Part shown: piece by piece, positions 35,622 to 44,519 of the stretch
How the letters are laid out: every line of letters begins with the position of its first letter
Numbering within the stretch: the stretch's first letter is position 1
Assembly: GCA_963739005.1 (NCBI GenBank)
Contig: CAVTYQ010000002.1
Span: forward strand, 434,001-498,000
Length of the DNA: 64,000 bases
Direction: 5' to 3'
DNA from: DASWJZ01 sp963739005
GTDB taxonomy: Bacteria > Pseudomonadota > Alphaproteobacteria > Rhizobiales > Afifellaceae
Position numbers and translations under genes: made by a program
Notes under the pieces: model-generated
What the model saw: the letters and a program-made list of their open reading frames with translations, nothing else
Database searches by the model: none
Told to the model about the DNA's origin: nothing

Positions 35622-36080
35622 TCAGCTCCAGCTTGCGCCCGCCGGCTGCCGGGTGGTGACGTTGAGGCGATTGTAAAGATTGGTGGTCCCGATCCAGAGC
35701 ACCAGCGACGCCAATGCCCCCTCGTCGTAGTGCCTCGCCGCCTCGTCCCAGATCGCGTCGGGCACCGGGTCGGCCCGATCGCTGAGCCGGGTAACGGCTT
35801 CGGCGAGCGCCAGCGCCGCGCGCTCGGCATCGCTGAAATACGGCATCTCACGCCACGCGGACACCGCGAAAAGGCGCTCGTCGGTTTCGCCCGTCTGCTT
35901 GGCGTGCTTGATGCCGCTATCGACGCAGAAGCTGCAGCCGTTGATCTGGCTCGCGCGCAGATGCACGAGACCGAGCGTATGCGGCGCGACGCCGCCCTTT
36001 TGCACAGCCCCGTAGAGGGCCTGGAGCGGCTTCACGGCTTCAGGCAGGATCTCCGCCGGGTTCTTCATCCGTGCTTGCAT
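35622..36080 (-). CDS. AhpD-like carboxymuconolactone decarboxylase-family protein
   Basis: The 152-residue protein has the AhpD-type redox motif NGCSFCVDSG (CxxC) followed by a histidine (GIKHAK), and the family helices ERLFAVSAWREMPYFSDAERAALALAEAVTR (quoted in part as FSDAERAALALAEAVTR). It probably acts as a thiol-based alkylhydroperoxidase. It is divergent from an ECF41 sigma factor, and such genes are known ECF41 targets (COE proteins: carboxymuconolactone decarboxylases, oxidoreductases, epimerases). A matching promoter on the minus strand lies about 120 bp upstream. GGAGA precedes the ATG at 36080. Confidence 0.93.
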   Translation of the reverse strand: MQARMKNPAEILPEAVKPLQALYGAVQKGGVAPHTLGLVHLRASQINGCSFCVDSGIKHAKQTGETDERLFAVSAWREMPYFSDAERAALALAEAVTRLSDRADPVPDAIWDEAARHYDEGALASLVLWIGTTNLYNRLNVTTRQPAGASWS

Positions 36081-36166
36081 GACTGTCTCCGTCAGACGTT
36101 GGTTGGACCAGGATGCGGATCATCCGGGTCTTGCCTTCGACGTGACCGATGCCGAACCGCTCGCCT

Positions 36167-36193
36167 TGTCACATCGGCGGGGATCCGTTCGTC
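36167..36193 (+). promoter_or_regulatory. ECF41-type promoter driving the sigma factor gene
   Basis: TGTCACA at 36167-36173, a 16-bp spacer, and CGTC at 36190-36193 match the reported ECF41 target motif (TGTCACA at -35, CGTC at -10). Transcription would start near 36200, about 30 bp before the sigma factor ATG at 36230, implying autoregulation. Confidence 0.75.
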
Positions 36194-36201
36194 ATGGCTA
36201 T

Positions 36202-36228
36202 GACGGAGCGCGACGACGGAATGTGACC
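36202..36228 (-). promoter_or_regulatory. ECF41-type promoter driving the divergent AhpD-like gene
   Basis: On the minus strand GGTCACA (36228-36222), a 16-bp spacer and CGTC (36205-36202) reproduce the same motif with one mismatch at the first base. It points toward the AhpD-like gene and would leave a leader of about 110-115 bases. It lies beside the plus-strand motif, making a back-to-back promoter pair. Confidence 0.6.
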
Positions 36229-36229
36229 G

Positions 36230-37093
36230 ATGGACGAGAAGAAGTTTCTGGCGGAGCAATTCGAGGCGAACCGGGCCCATTTGCGGTTGGTCGCCTACCG
36301 GATGCTCGGCTCGCAGAGCGAAGCCGACGATGCCGTTCAGGAGGCGTGGCTGCGCCTCAGCCGCGCGAGCGCGGGTGAGATCGCGAATCTCGGCGGATGG
36401 CTGACGACCGTCGTCGCGCGGCTCTGCCTGGACATGCTGCGGACACGCAAGTCCCGCCGCGAGGAGGCGCTCGGCCCGCGCGTTCCCGAGCCCACGATCA
36501 ATCCCTCGGAGAGCACCGAACAGGAGCAGCTCCTCGCGGATTCCGTGGGCCTGGCGCTGCTTGTCGTGCTCGACAAGCTCACGCCCGCCGAGCGTGTCGC
36601 CTTCGTGCTGCACGATATGTTCGACCTCCCCTTCGACGAGATCGCGCCGATCGTCGGCCGCACCGCCGTCGCGGCGCGGCAGCTCGCCAGCCGAGCGCGC
36701 AGACGGGTGCAGGGCGCAAGCACGGTTTCCGGCGTCGATCTCACCCGCCAGCGCGAGGTGGTCGACGCCTTCCTCGCCGCCTCGCACGCCGGCGATTTCA
36801 ACGCGCTTCTCGCCGTGCTCGACCCGGATGTTGTCTTCCGCGCCGACAGCGTCGCCGTACGCATGGGCGGAACCGCGGAGATCCGAGGCGCCGCCGCGGT
36901 GGCCGATACCTTCAAGGGGCGCGCGCAAGCCGCGCGGCCGGCGCTGGTCGACGGCGGCGTCGGCCTCGCCGTGGTCATGGGCGGACGGACGCGGATCGTC
37001 CTCGCTCTCGCGTTCGCCGGCGGCAAGATCCTCGAAATCAGTGCGATCGCCGACCCCGAGCGCCTCGGCAAGATCGATCTCGCGATCCTCTAA
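36230..37093 (+). CDS. ECF41-family RNA polymerase sigma factor with SnoaL-like C-terminal domain
   Basis: The 287-residue extracytoplasmic-function sigma factor has region 2 (AYRMLGSQSEADDAVQEAWLRL, about 23-44, quoted here in part as SQSEADDAVQEAWLRL) and a linker with RVPEP. Region 4 is LTPAERVAFVLHDMFDLPFD with the EIAPIVGRTAVAARQLASRA helix-turn-helix, and a SnoaL/NTF2-like extension covers about 165-285. ECF41 factors have no separate anti-sigma factor; the extension controls activity. Its upstream region carries the ECF41 promoter motif on both strands, pointing to autoregulation and control of the divergent AhpD-like gene. Confidence 0.95.
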   Translation: MDEKKFLAEQFEANRAHLRLVAYRMLGSQSEADDAVQEAWLRLSRASAGEIANLGGWLTTVVARLCLDMLRTRKSRREEALGPRVPEPTINPSESTEQEQLLADSVGLALLVVLDKLTPAERVAFVLHDMFDLPFDEIAPIVGRTAVAARQLASRARRRVQGASTVSGVDLTRQREVVDAFLAASHAGDFNALLAVLDPDVVFRADSVAVRMGGTAEIRGAAAVADTFKGRAQAARPALVDGGVGLAVVMGGRTRIVLALAFAGGKILEISAIADPERLGKIDLAIL

Positions 37094-37109
37094 GGCAGGC
37101 AGTTCCGCA

Positions 37110-37862
37110 TTATAGGCATTCCGCATTGATAAGATCGGCAATCTCGGCAGGGATCTCGAAGGGCAGCATGTGCCCGACGCCTTCGTAGATACGAACGGCG
37201 AAGCCCTTGGGGAGTTCCTCAGCTTGGCGAACGGGGAGAATGCGGTCTCCCCTGCCCCAAAGAACGCGCTTCGGTATCGGAAGACGCGCGATGTCGGCAA
37301 GCGGAAGCGACTTCTGCGCATCGCCATCGAAGAACGTTTCGACGATCGACTTGAGCGCGGCGGTCGCGCCTGGGACGCGCCGCATCTCGGCGATCGACGC
37401 GGCAAGTCCCGCCGGCGTCGGATGCGCGTCCCCGAAGAACGGGCGAAGCAGCGCCGCGATCTCGCCTTCCTCGACCGCGGCGGCGTTGCCCCGCAAAAGT
37501 TCGCCGGCGATCGTCGTGCCAAAACCACCGGGCGCGAGGAGCATTAGCGAGGCCGCGCGCGCCGGAGCGCGCAGCGCGGTGAGCGCGGCCACCGCGCCGC
37601 CCATCGAGTGGCCGACGAGATGCGCATGCGAAATCCCACGGCGATCGAGGTCGGCGAGCACCGCCTTCGCCGCGACGGCGGCGCTTCCATGCGGCACGCC
37701 GAGCGATGCGGCGTGGCCGGGAAGGTCGAAGGCGATCAGATGGCGCGTTACGTCGATCCGGTCGAGAACATCGGTCCAAGCCCTGTGGCTCAGCCCGAAT
37801 CCGTGCAGCAACACGATCGGAACGCCGTCCGACCCGCGCTCAAGTGCGAAAATTTCAGCCAA
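37110..37862 (-). CDS. Alpha/beta-fold hydrolase
   Basis: The 250-residue single-domain hydrolase has VPIVLLHGFGLSHRAW (oxyanion loop), VGHSMGGAVAAL (nucleophile elbow, Ser in GHSMG), an acid in WGRGDRILP and the catalytic His in YEGVGHMLPFE. The triad is complete. The N-terminus resembles the hydrolase part of acetoin dehydrogenase E2-like and MhpC-type proteins, but the substrate is unknown. The start is TTG at 37860-37862; no ATG is available before the fold begins. Confidence 0.9.
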   Translation of the reverse strand: MAEIFALERGSDGVPIVLLHGFGLSHRAWTDVLDRIDVTRHLIAFDLPGHAASLGVPHGSAAVAAKAVLADLDRRGISHAHLVGHSMGGAVAALTALRAPARAASLMLLAPGGFGTTIAGELLRGNAAAVEEGEIAALLRPFFGDAHPTPAGLAASIAEMRRVPGATAALKSIVETFFDGDAQKSLPLADIARLPIPKRVLWGRGDRILPVRQAEELPKGFAVRIYEGVGHMLPFEIPAEIADLINAECL

Positions 37863-37892
37863 TCGCGCCTGCGCTCGCCTGAAGTGCCGCGC

Positions 37893-38309
37893 TCAGTTCA
37901 CGAGCACGATCTGCGTATCCGCCGCGCCGTGCGATTTCACCAGATTGAAGAGAATCCGCGCGTTGTCGGGGTGCAGGCGGACGCAGCCATGCGACGCCGG
38001 CCGCCCGAGGTTGCGCAGGTATTCGGTCCCGTGGATCGCATAGCCCCCGCTGAAGAAGATCGAATATGGCATCGGCGACATGTCGTATTTGTGCGAGTAC
38101 CACATCTTGTGCATGCGGATCGGCCGGAAGGCCCCCCGCGGCGTGCGGTAGCCCGGACGTGCCGTCGAGACGTCCCACGAATAGAGCACGTTGCCGTCCT
38201 CAAGGACCGTCATCGTCTGTTCTGAAATATCGATGCGGGCGACCACCCCCGCCGAAGCACCCGTCGTCGCCAGCACGAAAACGAATGCGGCCAATAGAAT
38301 TGAACGCAT
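37893..38309 (-). CDS. Secreted L,D-transpeptidase (YkuD domain)
   Basis: The 138-residue protein has a signal peptide (cut near ASA-GVV) and a compact YkuD domain. The catalytic motif is HG at 93-94 and SHGCVRL at 106-112 with nucleophile C109. It would make 3-3 cross-links in peptidoglycan or attach proteins to it in the periplasm. It has no LysM or peptidoglycan-binding module, so it is one of the minimal forms common in Rhizobiales. Confidence 0.94.
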   Translation of the reverse strand: MRSILLAAFVFVLATTGASAGVVARIDISEQTMTVLEDGNVLYSWDVSTARPGYRTPRGAFRPIRMHKMWYSHKYDMSPMPYSIFFSGGYAIHGTEYLRNLGRPASHGCVRLHPDNARILFNLVKSHGAADTQIVLVN

Positions 38310-38492
38310 GACGCAACTCCCAGCCCAGGCCGGGAGTATGTCACGTCGATCCTACGCGACAATTACCGAAGATTGCGCAATTGCCACCACAGATCACGTT
38401 GCTGCGAGGATGCGACGTTCGCCCAGTGACGCAGGCTCGATCGAGAGGTGCATCCTCGGGGTCACGACCTGCACAACAGGTTTTGCGCCCTC

Positions 38493-40367
38493 CTACATCG
38501 ACAGGTGGAGGTTGCTCAAATCCTGACCGATTGCGTAGAAGATACCCTGCAGATCGGACGTCGTCGGCGCGTGATAGTGCAGATTCTGTCCGTTGATCGT
38601 GGACGCGCAGTTATCCATCAAGGTCTGGGTGGCCGAGCTGATCGTGCCGAACGTGATCGTATAAACGCGGATTTTGTTCCCGGTGGCCCCGTAGTTCTTG
38701 ATGTTGGTGCAGAGCGACGCCGTCTTGGTATCGAGAGTAGACGTTGCCGTGGTCGCGTTCGTCGTCGTGCCCAAGCGATTCTGGCTAACGTAGTTGTAGC
38801 CGCTGAAATATGAATTGTTGTGATTGCTTGCGCCGGTGACCGAGTTCTCGCCGTCCGTGAAGAGCACGATCGCCTTCACAGTGGTGTCATAGTACTGACT
38901 GTCCGATCCCACACCCTCGGTAAAAGGTTCGTTCGGGGTAAGCAGGTGCCAACCCCAGATCAGGCCGTTCGGGATGAACGTGCCCATCGCCGGGTAGGCG
39001 ATCAAGTTGGAGAGGAGGTTGGTAATCGTCGTCTTGTTGTTGGTCAGCGGGACGATGCCCTGCGGGCAGCCGTGATTTGGGCCGGCCGCGTAGGGGAAGC
39101 TGGTCGCCGCCGTATACTGGTTGCTGGTGCTCGGGCTGGTGTGCCACGTCGCCTTGTTGGTGCTGCTGGTGTAGGCATATTTGGCCCAAGAGCTCTGGAC
39201 GGTCGCAGGTCGTGAAGAGCTGTACGCTTGCGTCAGCTTATCCTGCAGGTAGTTGTTCATGTAGGTGTAGTTGTAGCTCGAGTTCGTGCTCGTCGCATTG
39301 CTCGACGATGAACTGTAGTTGCTGTTGTAGCGCGTATCGAAACCCCCGCTGTTCACATACTGATACGGAGCTGCGGAGGACGACGTGCTGTAGCGGTCCG
39401 GCTCGTCCGGCCAGAAGAACGGAACGAAGAGGGTGTCGGGCGTCGCGGATGTCGGCGTCGTGTCGAGGATGTCGTAGGGAGTGTTCCGCATCTCCACGCA
39501 GCCTTCCCACTTTACCGCGGAGTTCGCCTGCGTGAGCTGGTTGAAAAGCCACTTATGGCCGATACGATTGCAGCCTGCAGTGCCGAGCGCGCAGGTAGCG
39601 CCGGCGGAGGTCTTCCCCGCGAAATTGCGGCCATTCCAGTAAGCCTGCGCCGTGTCGTTCCAGTCGACCCACGACGGCGGATTGGCGGCGTAGGTCGCGC
39701 CGATGTTCACGGCGCCTTCGAAGGGAACGACCCCGATCTTGATCTGGTTCGGGTCGGTCAAGTCGCTCGTCATCAAGGTATTGACCAAGGTGTTCGCGGC
39801 CGCCCGCAACGCTACGATTCGGCTCGACGAGCTCGGAGTATCCCAGTCGTTCGTGCACGAGCTTGATACCGTGTTGCCGCAGTTCATCGATCCCGTGACG
39901 TCGAGCACGAGCGCAAGCTCCAGGCGATTGGAGGAATTCACCACCTCGGCTTCGAGATGGTCGTCCAGCGAGTAGATGCCCTTGCCGCCCTTCGTCGCCT
40001 TGCCGAGCGGCAGGAAGATCGTCTTCATGCTGCCGACGGCGGAAACATGAAAGCCGTTGGTGAGCTTGGTAACGCTGAGGCTGCTTATTGAAAACGCGCT
40101 GTCGGTGATATTGAACGCGTTCACGTAGTTGGTGACAAACGTCGTCGCCTGCGCTGCCGTGTAGTCGTAGTGATTCTTGGCAAGCGCGAGCGCCGCTGCG
40201 TCGACCGTGTTCGCGAACTCGGTCTTGTAGCGCTCATAGCGCGCGATATCGACGGCGCCCCCCATGACCAGAAGGAGCGGTATCGCACACCCTCCGAAGA
40301 GGACGAAGACGTTACCCCGTTCGTCGCGCCTCAACCGGCGCACGGCATCGCAGAGAAAGCGGAACAT
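38493..40367 (-). CDS. TadG-like protein with TadE/Flp N-terminus and VWA domain
   Basis: The 624-residue protein has an N-terminal membrane segment in the TadE/TadG pattern (RRDERGNVFVLFGGCAIPLL, then GAVDIARYERYKTEFANTVD and AAALALAK). A VWA domain starts at LALVLDVTGSMN (about 150-161), a MIDAS-type DxxxS variant. The middle (about 290-400) is very rich in Ser, Asn, Tyr and Thr. Such proteins are minor pseudopilin-like parts of Flp/Tad pilus systems, but no other tad gene is near. Base composition is visibly lower in GC than the neighbours. Confidence 0.9.
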   Translation of the reverse strand: MFRFLCDAVRRLRRDERGNVFVLFGGCAIPLLLVMGGAVDIARYERYKTEFANTVDAAALALAKNHYDYTAAQATTFVTNYVNAFNITDSAFSISSLSVTKLTNGFHVSAVGSMKTIFLPLGKATKGGKGIYSLDDHLEAEVVNSSNRLELALVLDVTGSMNCGNTVSSSCTNDWDTPSSSSRIVALRAAANTLVNTLMTSDLTDPNQIKIGVVPFEGAVNIGATYAANPPSWVDWNDTAQAYWNGRNFAGKTSAGATCALGTAGCNRIGHKWLFNQLTQANSAVKWEGCVEMRNTPYDILDTTPTSATPDTLFVPFFWPDEPDRYSTSSSAAPYQYVNSGGFDTRYNSNYSSSSSNATSTNSSYNYTYMNNYLQDKLTQAYSSSRPATVQSSWAKYAYTSSTNKATWHTSPSTSNQYTAATSFPYAAGPNHGCPQGIVPLTNNKTTITNLLSNLIAYPAMGTFIPNGLIWGWHLLTPNEPFTEGVGSDSQYYDTTVKAIVLFTDGENSVTGASNHNNSYFSGYNYVSQNRLGTTTNATTATSTLDTKTASLCTNIKNYGATGNKIRVYTITFGTISSATQTLMDNCASTINGQNLHYHAPTTSDLQGIFYAIGQDLSNLHLSM

Positions 40368-40710
40368 GAAGCGGCCCTAAAAGTAGAACCTTTGGACTCT
40401 TCAAATAGGAAAAATGTCGAACTTTACGATTTACAAAGATGGTTAATCATTTGAAAGCTGAAGAATTCTCTAATCCCGGTTCATCGGCGAAATCCAATGC
40501 CGTGACCGTTGGCTTTGTTTTGAGGTGCTCCCGAATGATCGCAGGCGATTAACAAAGCGCCTGCTTCGAGGGCGCAGCCGGTGCGCGGAAGGAAGCCCGG
40601 CGAAGGCGTCGCGACCGACAGCACATTTCGCGGCTAGGGCGTTGATCCCATCCGGGAAGCAGGGCAAAGCTTTGCCGCTCGCACTCCTGCCAGATACCCC
40701 CGGGAATCAA
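40368..40710. other. Divergent intergenic region between tadG-like and MFS genes
   Basis: These 343 bases include an AT-rich stretch (about 40380-40480) next to the tadG-like start, the most AT-rich spot in this part of the window and the likely promoter of that gene. I see no complete gene, RNA or repeat. An in-frame extension of the MFS reading frame through 40525-40710 is Arg-rich and not protein-like. Confidence 0.4.
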
Positions 40711-41878
40711 ATGCGTGACTTTTCCGCTATCCGTCGCGCGCGCTTCGCCGTGTCCGCCGTCTTCCTCGCGAACGGCATCATCATGGGCACCTGGGCGGCG
40801 CATATCCCGCTGGTGGAGGAGCGCCTGGCGATCAGCCATTCGACATTGGGACTCTCGCTCTTCGCCATGGCGTTCGGCGCGCTGATGTCCATGCCGCTCA
40901 CCGGGCCGACCGTCGCGCGCTTCGGCAGCGCACGCGTCACCCGCGTCGCGACGATGGCGCTCTTCGCCGCCTTCATGCTGCCGATCCTGGCGCCCGACCC
41001 GCTGTCGCTGACCGCGGCGCTTTTCGTCTACGGCGCGATCAACGGGGTCATGGATGTCGCCATGAACGCACACGCCGTGGCGGTCGAACGGCAGCTCGAG
41101 CGCCCCGTCATGTCGTCCTTCCACGGGATGTGGAGCCTTGGCGGCCTGATCGGCTCAGGGTTCGCCGCCCTCACGCTCCCGCTGACCGCCCCGATCGCAC
41201 AGGCCGGGCTTACCGTCGTCGTCGGCGCCGTCTTCGCTGTGATCGCGCTCTTCTTCCTGCTTCCCGCGCACGCCGACGGCGGTGTGGAGGGCACGACGCT
41301 CGCCTGGCCGAGCCGCGCCACGATCGGGCTCGGGATTCTCTGCTTCCTCTCCATGACCAGTGAGGGCGCGATCATCGACTGGGGAGCGCTGCACCTGAAA
41401 GGAAGCCTTGAACTCGGTGCGGGTCTCGCCGCCACCGGCTTTGCCGTCTACGCCGGCGCGATGGCCGCGAGCCGGTTCTCCGGCGACTGGCTGCGAAGCC
41501 GGTTCGGTGCGGTGGAGCTTGTACGGTGGAGCGCGCTTCTCGCTGCCGCAGGGTTGGGAGTCGCGCTCGTTGCGCCAGGTACCGGCTCTCGCGATCGCCG
41601 GCTTCGCCCTCATCGGGCTCGGGCTCGCGAATCTCGTACCGGTGTTCTTCGGTGCAGCCGGGCGCATCCCCGGGCAGACAGCCGCCGCCAACATCGCGGC
41701 AGTCGCCACCATCGGCTATTCGGGTTTTGTCGTCGGGCCGCCTTTCATCGGCTTCGTGGCCGACCTGACCTCGCTTGCGCTCGCGCTCGGGCTGATCGTG
41801 GTCGCTTGCCTTGCCGTCGCGCTCTGGGCAGCCATCGTTGAGCCGGCGCCACGCAGCGCCGCGGCGCCCGGCGCCTAG
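40711..41878 (+). pseudogene. MFS transporter (YbjJ-like), disrupted by a frameshift
   Basis: This is a major-facilitator permease with 12 expected helices. The first ~290 residues (FLANGIIMGTWAAHIPLVEE, MSSFHGMWSLGGLIGSGFA, CFLSMTSEGAIIDWGALHLK) are in one frame. Near 41575-41590, after GVALVAP, the sequence switches by +1 to the next frame. There, PALAIAGFALIGLGLANLVP, PVFFGAAGRIPGQ and GFVVGPPFIGFVADLTSLAL finish the protein, ending at 41878. Without the shift the first frame ends in arginine-rich nonsense at 41841. The cause is either a true one-base insertion (recent pseudogene) or a sequencing error. The ATG at 40711 is the family-like start. Confidence 0.8.
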
Positions 41879-41896
41879 CGTATCCGTCGGCGGGGG

Positions 41897-42256
41897 TCAG
41901 ACGCGCTGGTAGACGTCCGCGTAGCGGACGATGTCGTCTTCGCCGAGATAGTCGCCGAACTCCACTTCGATGACCTCGACGTCGGTTTCACCGAAATTCT
42001 CCAGCCGATGGCGGTCGCCCCGCCGAATGTCGACGGATTGGCCGCGGGTCAGCGTGGAGACACTTTCGCCGACCGTCACGGTCGCCTCGCCCGCGACGAC
42101 CGTCCAGTGTTCCGAGCGATGCTTGTGACTTTGCAGCGAGAGCCGCCCCTGCGGCTTGACCACGATCCGCTTCACCTTGAAGCCGGGCCCTTCCTCCAGA
42201 ACGAAGAAAACACCCCAAGGCCGCGTCTCCGTCGGAGCCCGCACACTGTCAGTCAT
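41897..42256 (-). CDS. Cupin protein similar to the phosphomannose isomerase domain of bifunctional GMP/PMI enzymes
   Basis: The 119-residue single cupin has RPWGVFFVLEEGPGFKVKRI, LSLQSHKHRSEHWTVVAG (metal-binding His/Glu), and the second cupin motif GDRHRLENFGETDVEVIEVE. The pattern is that of the C-terminal domain of mannose-1-phosphate guanylyltransferase/mannose-6-phosphate isomerase. It may isomerise mannose-6-phosphate or another sugar phosphate for polysaccharide synthesis; the missing nucleotidyltransferase half must lie elsewhere if needed. Confidence 0.88.
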   Translation of the reverse strand: MTDSVRAPTETRPWGVFFVLEEGPGFKVKRIVVKPQGRLSLQSHKHRSEHWTVVAGEATVTVGESVSTLTRGQSVDIRRGDRHRLENFGETDVEVIEVEFGDYLGEDDIVRYADVYQRV

Positions 42257-42300
42257 CGATCGTGGATTCGCCCCGCCGGAAGCGGCGCTGCCGCCCCGCT

Positions 42301-42597
42301 CTACTCGGCCGCGGCCGCCCGCTTGTCGCCGCGCCGCTCGGCCGGCTCAACCTCGCGCCCCGCCAAGCCCTTCAAGGGCGGCAGCTTGTTGACGCCGTTT
42401 GAATCGTAGGTGGTGAGCGCGATCTCGTGCTCTGCCGCCTTGAGCGCATTCAGGAAGGCATGGAGCTCAAGCAGCGTCATCCGGAGATAGGCCTCCGACG
42501 CCTGCCGCTTCTTGCTATCGTCAAGCACCGACAGCGAGAATCCCATGCGTTCGAGGTCGAAATCCCGGATTTCAATCCCGAGATTGAGGTTGCTCAT
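42301..42597 (-). CDS. Small hypothetical protein
   Basis: The 98-residue protein is of unknown family, with no membrane segment or signal. LRMTLLELHAFLNALKAAEH is a likely amphipathic helix, and the C-terminus is charged and Ala-rich. The ATG at 42595-42597 has GGGAGA at good distance upstream, which supports a real gene. It lies 44 bp downstream of the cupin start on the same strand, so the two may be cotranscribed. Confidence 0.65.
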   Translation of the reverse strand: MSNLNLGIEIRDFDLERMGFSLSVLDDSKKRQASEAYLRMTLLELHAFLNALKAAEHEIALTTYDSNGVNKLPPLKGLAGREVEPAERRGDKRAAAAE

Positions 42598-42815
42598 ATC
42601 GTAGTCTCCCTGGCGCCGATCACGTGAATCTTGGGTCCCCATCCGCCACCGATCATCACTCGGCCGACAATGCGGCACAAGTAGGATTGTGGGTCGCACA
42701 GCCGATCCGATTGCAGCTGACGAAAACGCCGATCGTGTCGCTCTCGCATGCGTCCGTCGGGTTAGCTATGGGCGAAAGAAGTCGGTAGGATGACGCCCTC
42801 GCCAGCGGCACCAAA

Positions 42816-43175
42816 ATGAAGCTCCACGCGTTTCTCGTCTCGTTTGCGCTGTTCGTGGGCCTCGCTTCCGCGGGCATGGCATCGGAGTTCTCGGAGGCCG
42901 CCGCGCGTCTTGATGGCGAATGGCACGGCGGCAACTTCGTGCTCAGGGTCGACGCGAGGCGCGCACAGGCGAGCGTCGACGCCGCGCGCCCCTTTTCCTG
43001 GGAACGTTTCCTGGTGAAGGAAGTCACGCCGACGGACATCGTATTCGCCATCGGCTCGGAGCTCTATCAGGCGAGAATCGACGCGGACACGATGACGCTG
43101 ACAGGCACCAGTTTTCGCGGAACGCGCGTGCTCTTCCGCCTTGAAGGCGGGCTGCGCGGCACGGAGCAGAATTAG
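42816..43175 (+). CDS. Small secreted hypothetical protein
   Basis: The 119-residue protein has a clear signal peptide (MKLHAFLVSFALFVGLASAG, cut near GMA-SEF). The mature part begins AAARLDGEWHGGNFVLRVDA and continues with beta-strand-rich segments ending TSFRGTRVLFRLEGG. The pattern suggests a small lipocalin-like or DUF-type periplasmic barrel. No cysteines are present in the mature region. Function is unknown. Confidence 0.7.
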   Translation: MKLHAFLVSFALFVGLASAGMASEFSEAAARLDGEWHGGNFVLRVDARRAQASVDAARPFSWERFLVKEVTPTDIVFAIGSELYQARIDADTMTLTGTSFRGTRVLFRLEGGLRGTEQN

Positions 43176-43265
43176 CTGCAAGCTTCGTCCGCGCTCCTTC
43201 TCTTGAGCAACGCGGCCTGTCGCGCCATGCTGGCGCACGACTGAGAAACGGGAGGAAATATCGGC

Positions 43266-44375
43266 ATGGCCAGCAAAGCGCCCTATCGTGCCGACGAGGT
43301 TGGGAGCCTGCTACGCCCGGCCGAGCTCAAGGAAGCGCGCGCCAGGAGAGCCGACGGAAAGATCGGCGCCGCGGAGCTTCGCGCCGTCGAGGATCGCCTG
43401 ATCCGCGAGGTGGTTGCCAAGCAGGAGGCGGTGGGGCTGAAGGCGGTCACCGACGGAGAGTTCCGCCGTGCCTGGTGGCACTTCGACTTTCTCGGCGAAC
43501 TCGACGGCGTCGACGTCGTGGAGGCTGAGCACGGCATCCAGTTCCAGGGCGTTGAGACGAAGGCGCAGACGCTGAAAGTGACCGGCAAGGTCGACTTCCC
43601 GCCCGACCACCCGATGCTCGACCACTTTCGCTTCCTGAAATCGGTGGCGAAAGTCACCCCGAAGATGACGATCCCCGCTCCATCCGTCCTGCACTTTCGC
43701 GGCGGACGGCGGGCGATCGACAAAGGCGTCTACCCCGACATGGAGGCCTTCTACGCCGACACGGCGGAGGCCTACAGGAAGGCGGTGCTGGCATTCTACG
43801 CGGCCGGCTGCCGCTACCTTCAACTGGATGACACAGTGTGGGCCTACCTATGCTCGGAGAAGGAGCGGCAGGGCGTGCGCGATCGTGGGGAAGACCCCGA
43901 CGTGCTGCCGGGCGTCTATCGCGACATGATCAACCACGCGATCAAGGACCGCCCCAGCGACCTGACGGTCACCACGCATGTCTGCCGCGGCAACTTCCGC
44001 TCTACCTGGATTTCCGAAGGCGGCTACGAGCCCGTAGCCGAGATTCTGCTCGGCGGCACCGACTATGACGGTTATTTTCTCGAGTACGACACCGACCGCG
44101 CCGGCGGTTTCGAGCCGCTCCGCTTTCTGCCGAAAGGCGCGAAGCGGGTGGTCTTGGGCCTCGTCACCTCGAAGAGCGGCGATCTCGAAGACAAGGCCGC
44201 CATCGAACGGCGGATCAAGGAAGCGACTGAGTTCGCACCCCTCGACCAGTTCTGCCTCTCCCCCCAATGCGGCTTCGCATCGACCGAGGAAGGCAACGTG
44301 CTGACCGAGGCGGCGCAATGGAAAAAGCTCGAGCTTATCGTCACGATCGCCAAGGAGGTCTGGGGCGACATTTGA
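43266..44375 (+). CDS. Cobalamin-independent methionine synthase-like (MetE C-terminal family) methyltransferase
   Basis: The 369-residue protein is the stand-alone MetE-catalytic-domain type (YxjG/YxjH-like). It opens RADEVGSLLRPAELKEAR and has VTDGEFRRAWWHFDFL, YLQLDDTVWAYLC and the zinc-site pattern TTHVCRGNFRS (His, Cys) with CLSPQCGFAST near the C-terminus. It probably transfers a methyl group from a folate or other donor to a thiol. No folate-binding N-terminal half is present, so canonical MetE activity is not assured. GGGAGG lies upstream of the ATG at 43266. Confidence 0.92.
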   Translation: MASKAPYRADEVGSLLRPAELKEARARRADGKIGAAELRAVEDRLIREVVAKQEAVGLKAVTDGEFRRAWWHFDFLGELDGVDVVEAEHGIQFQGVETKAQTLKVTGKVDFPPDHPMLDHFRFLKSVAKVTPKMTIPAPSVLHFRGGRRAIDKGVYPDMEAFYADTAEAYRKAVLAFYAAGCRYLQLDDTVWAYLCSEKERQGVRDRGEDPDVLPGVYRDMINHAIKDRPSDLTVTTHVCRGNFRSTWISEGGYEPVAEILLGGTDYDGYFLEYDTDRAGGFEPLRFLPKGAKRVVLGLVTSKSGDLEDKAAIERRIKEATEFAPLDQFCLSPQCGFASTEEGNVLTEAAQWKKLELIVTIAKEVWGDI

Positions 44376-44519
44376 AGAGCCTCCGGTCTCAGGAAATGTT
44401 CCATCTCCCGGAGCAAGCGCGACGCATCGACAAAATGCGATGTGTAGCAAAGTGTTGCGCACGGACCGTTGCGCTCTCTGAGTGAGTCGTGGAAAAGCGT
44501 GGGGCACGAGGAGCCGGCA

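Noticed and set aside
40480..40560. CtrA-type TTAA-N7-TTAA sites in the tadG-MFS gap
   Set aside because: Single TTAA half-sites occur, but no correctly spaced pair was found.
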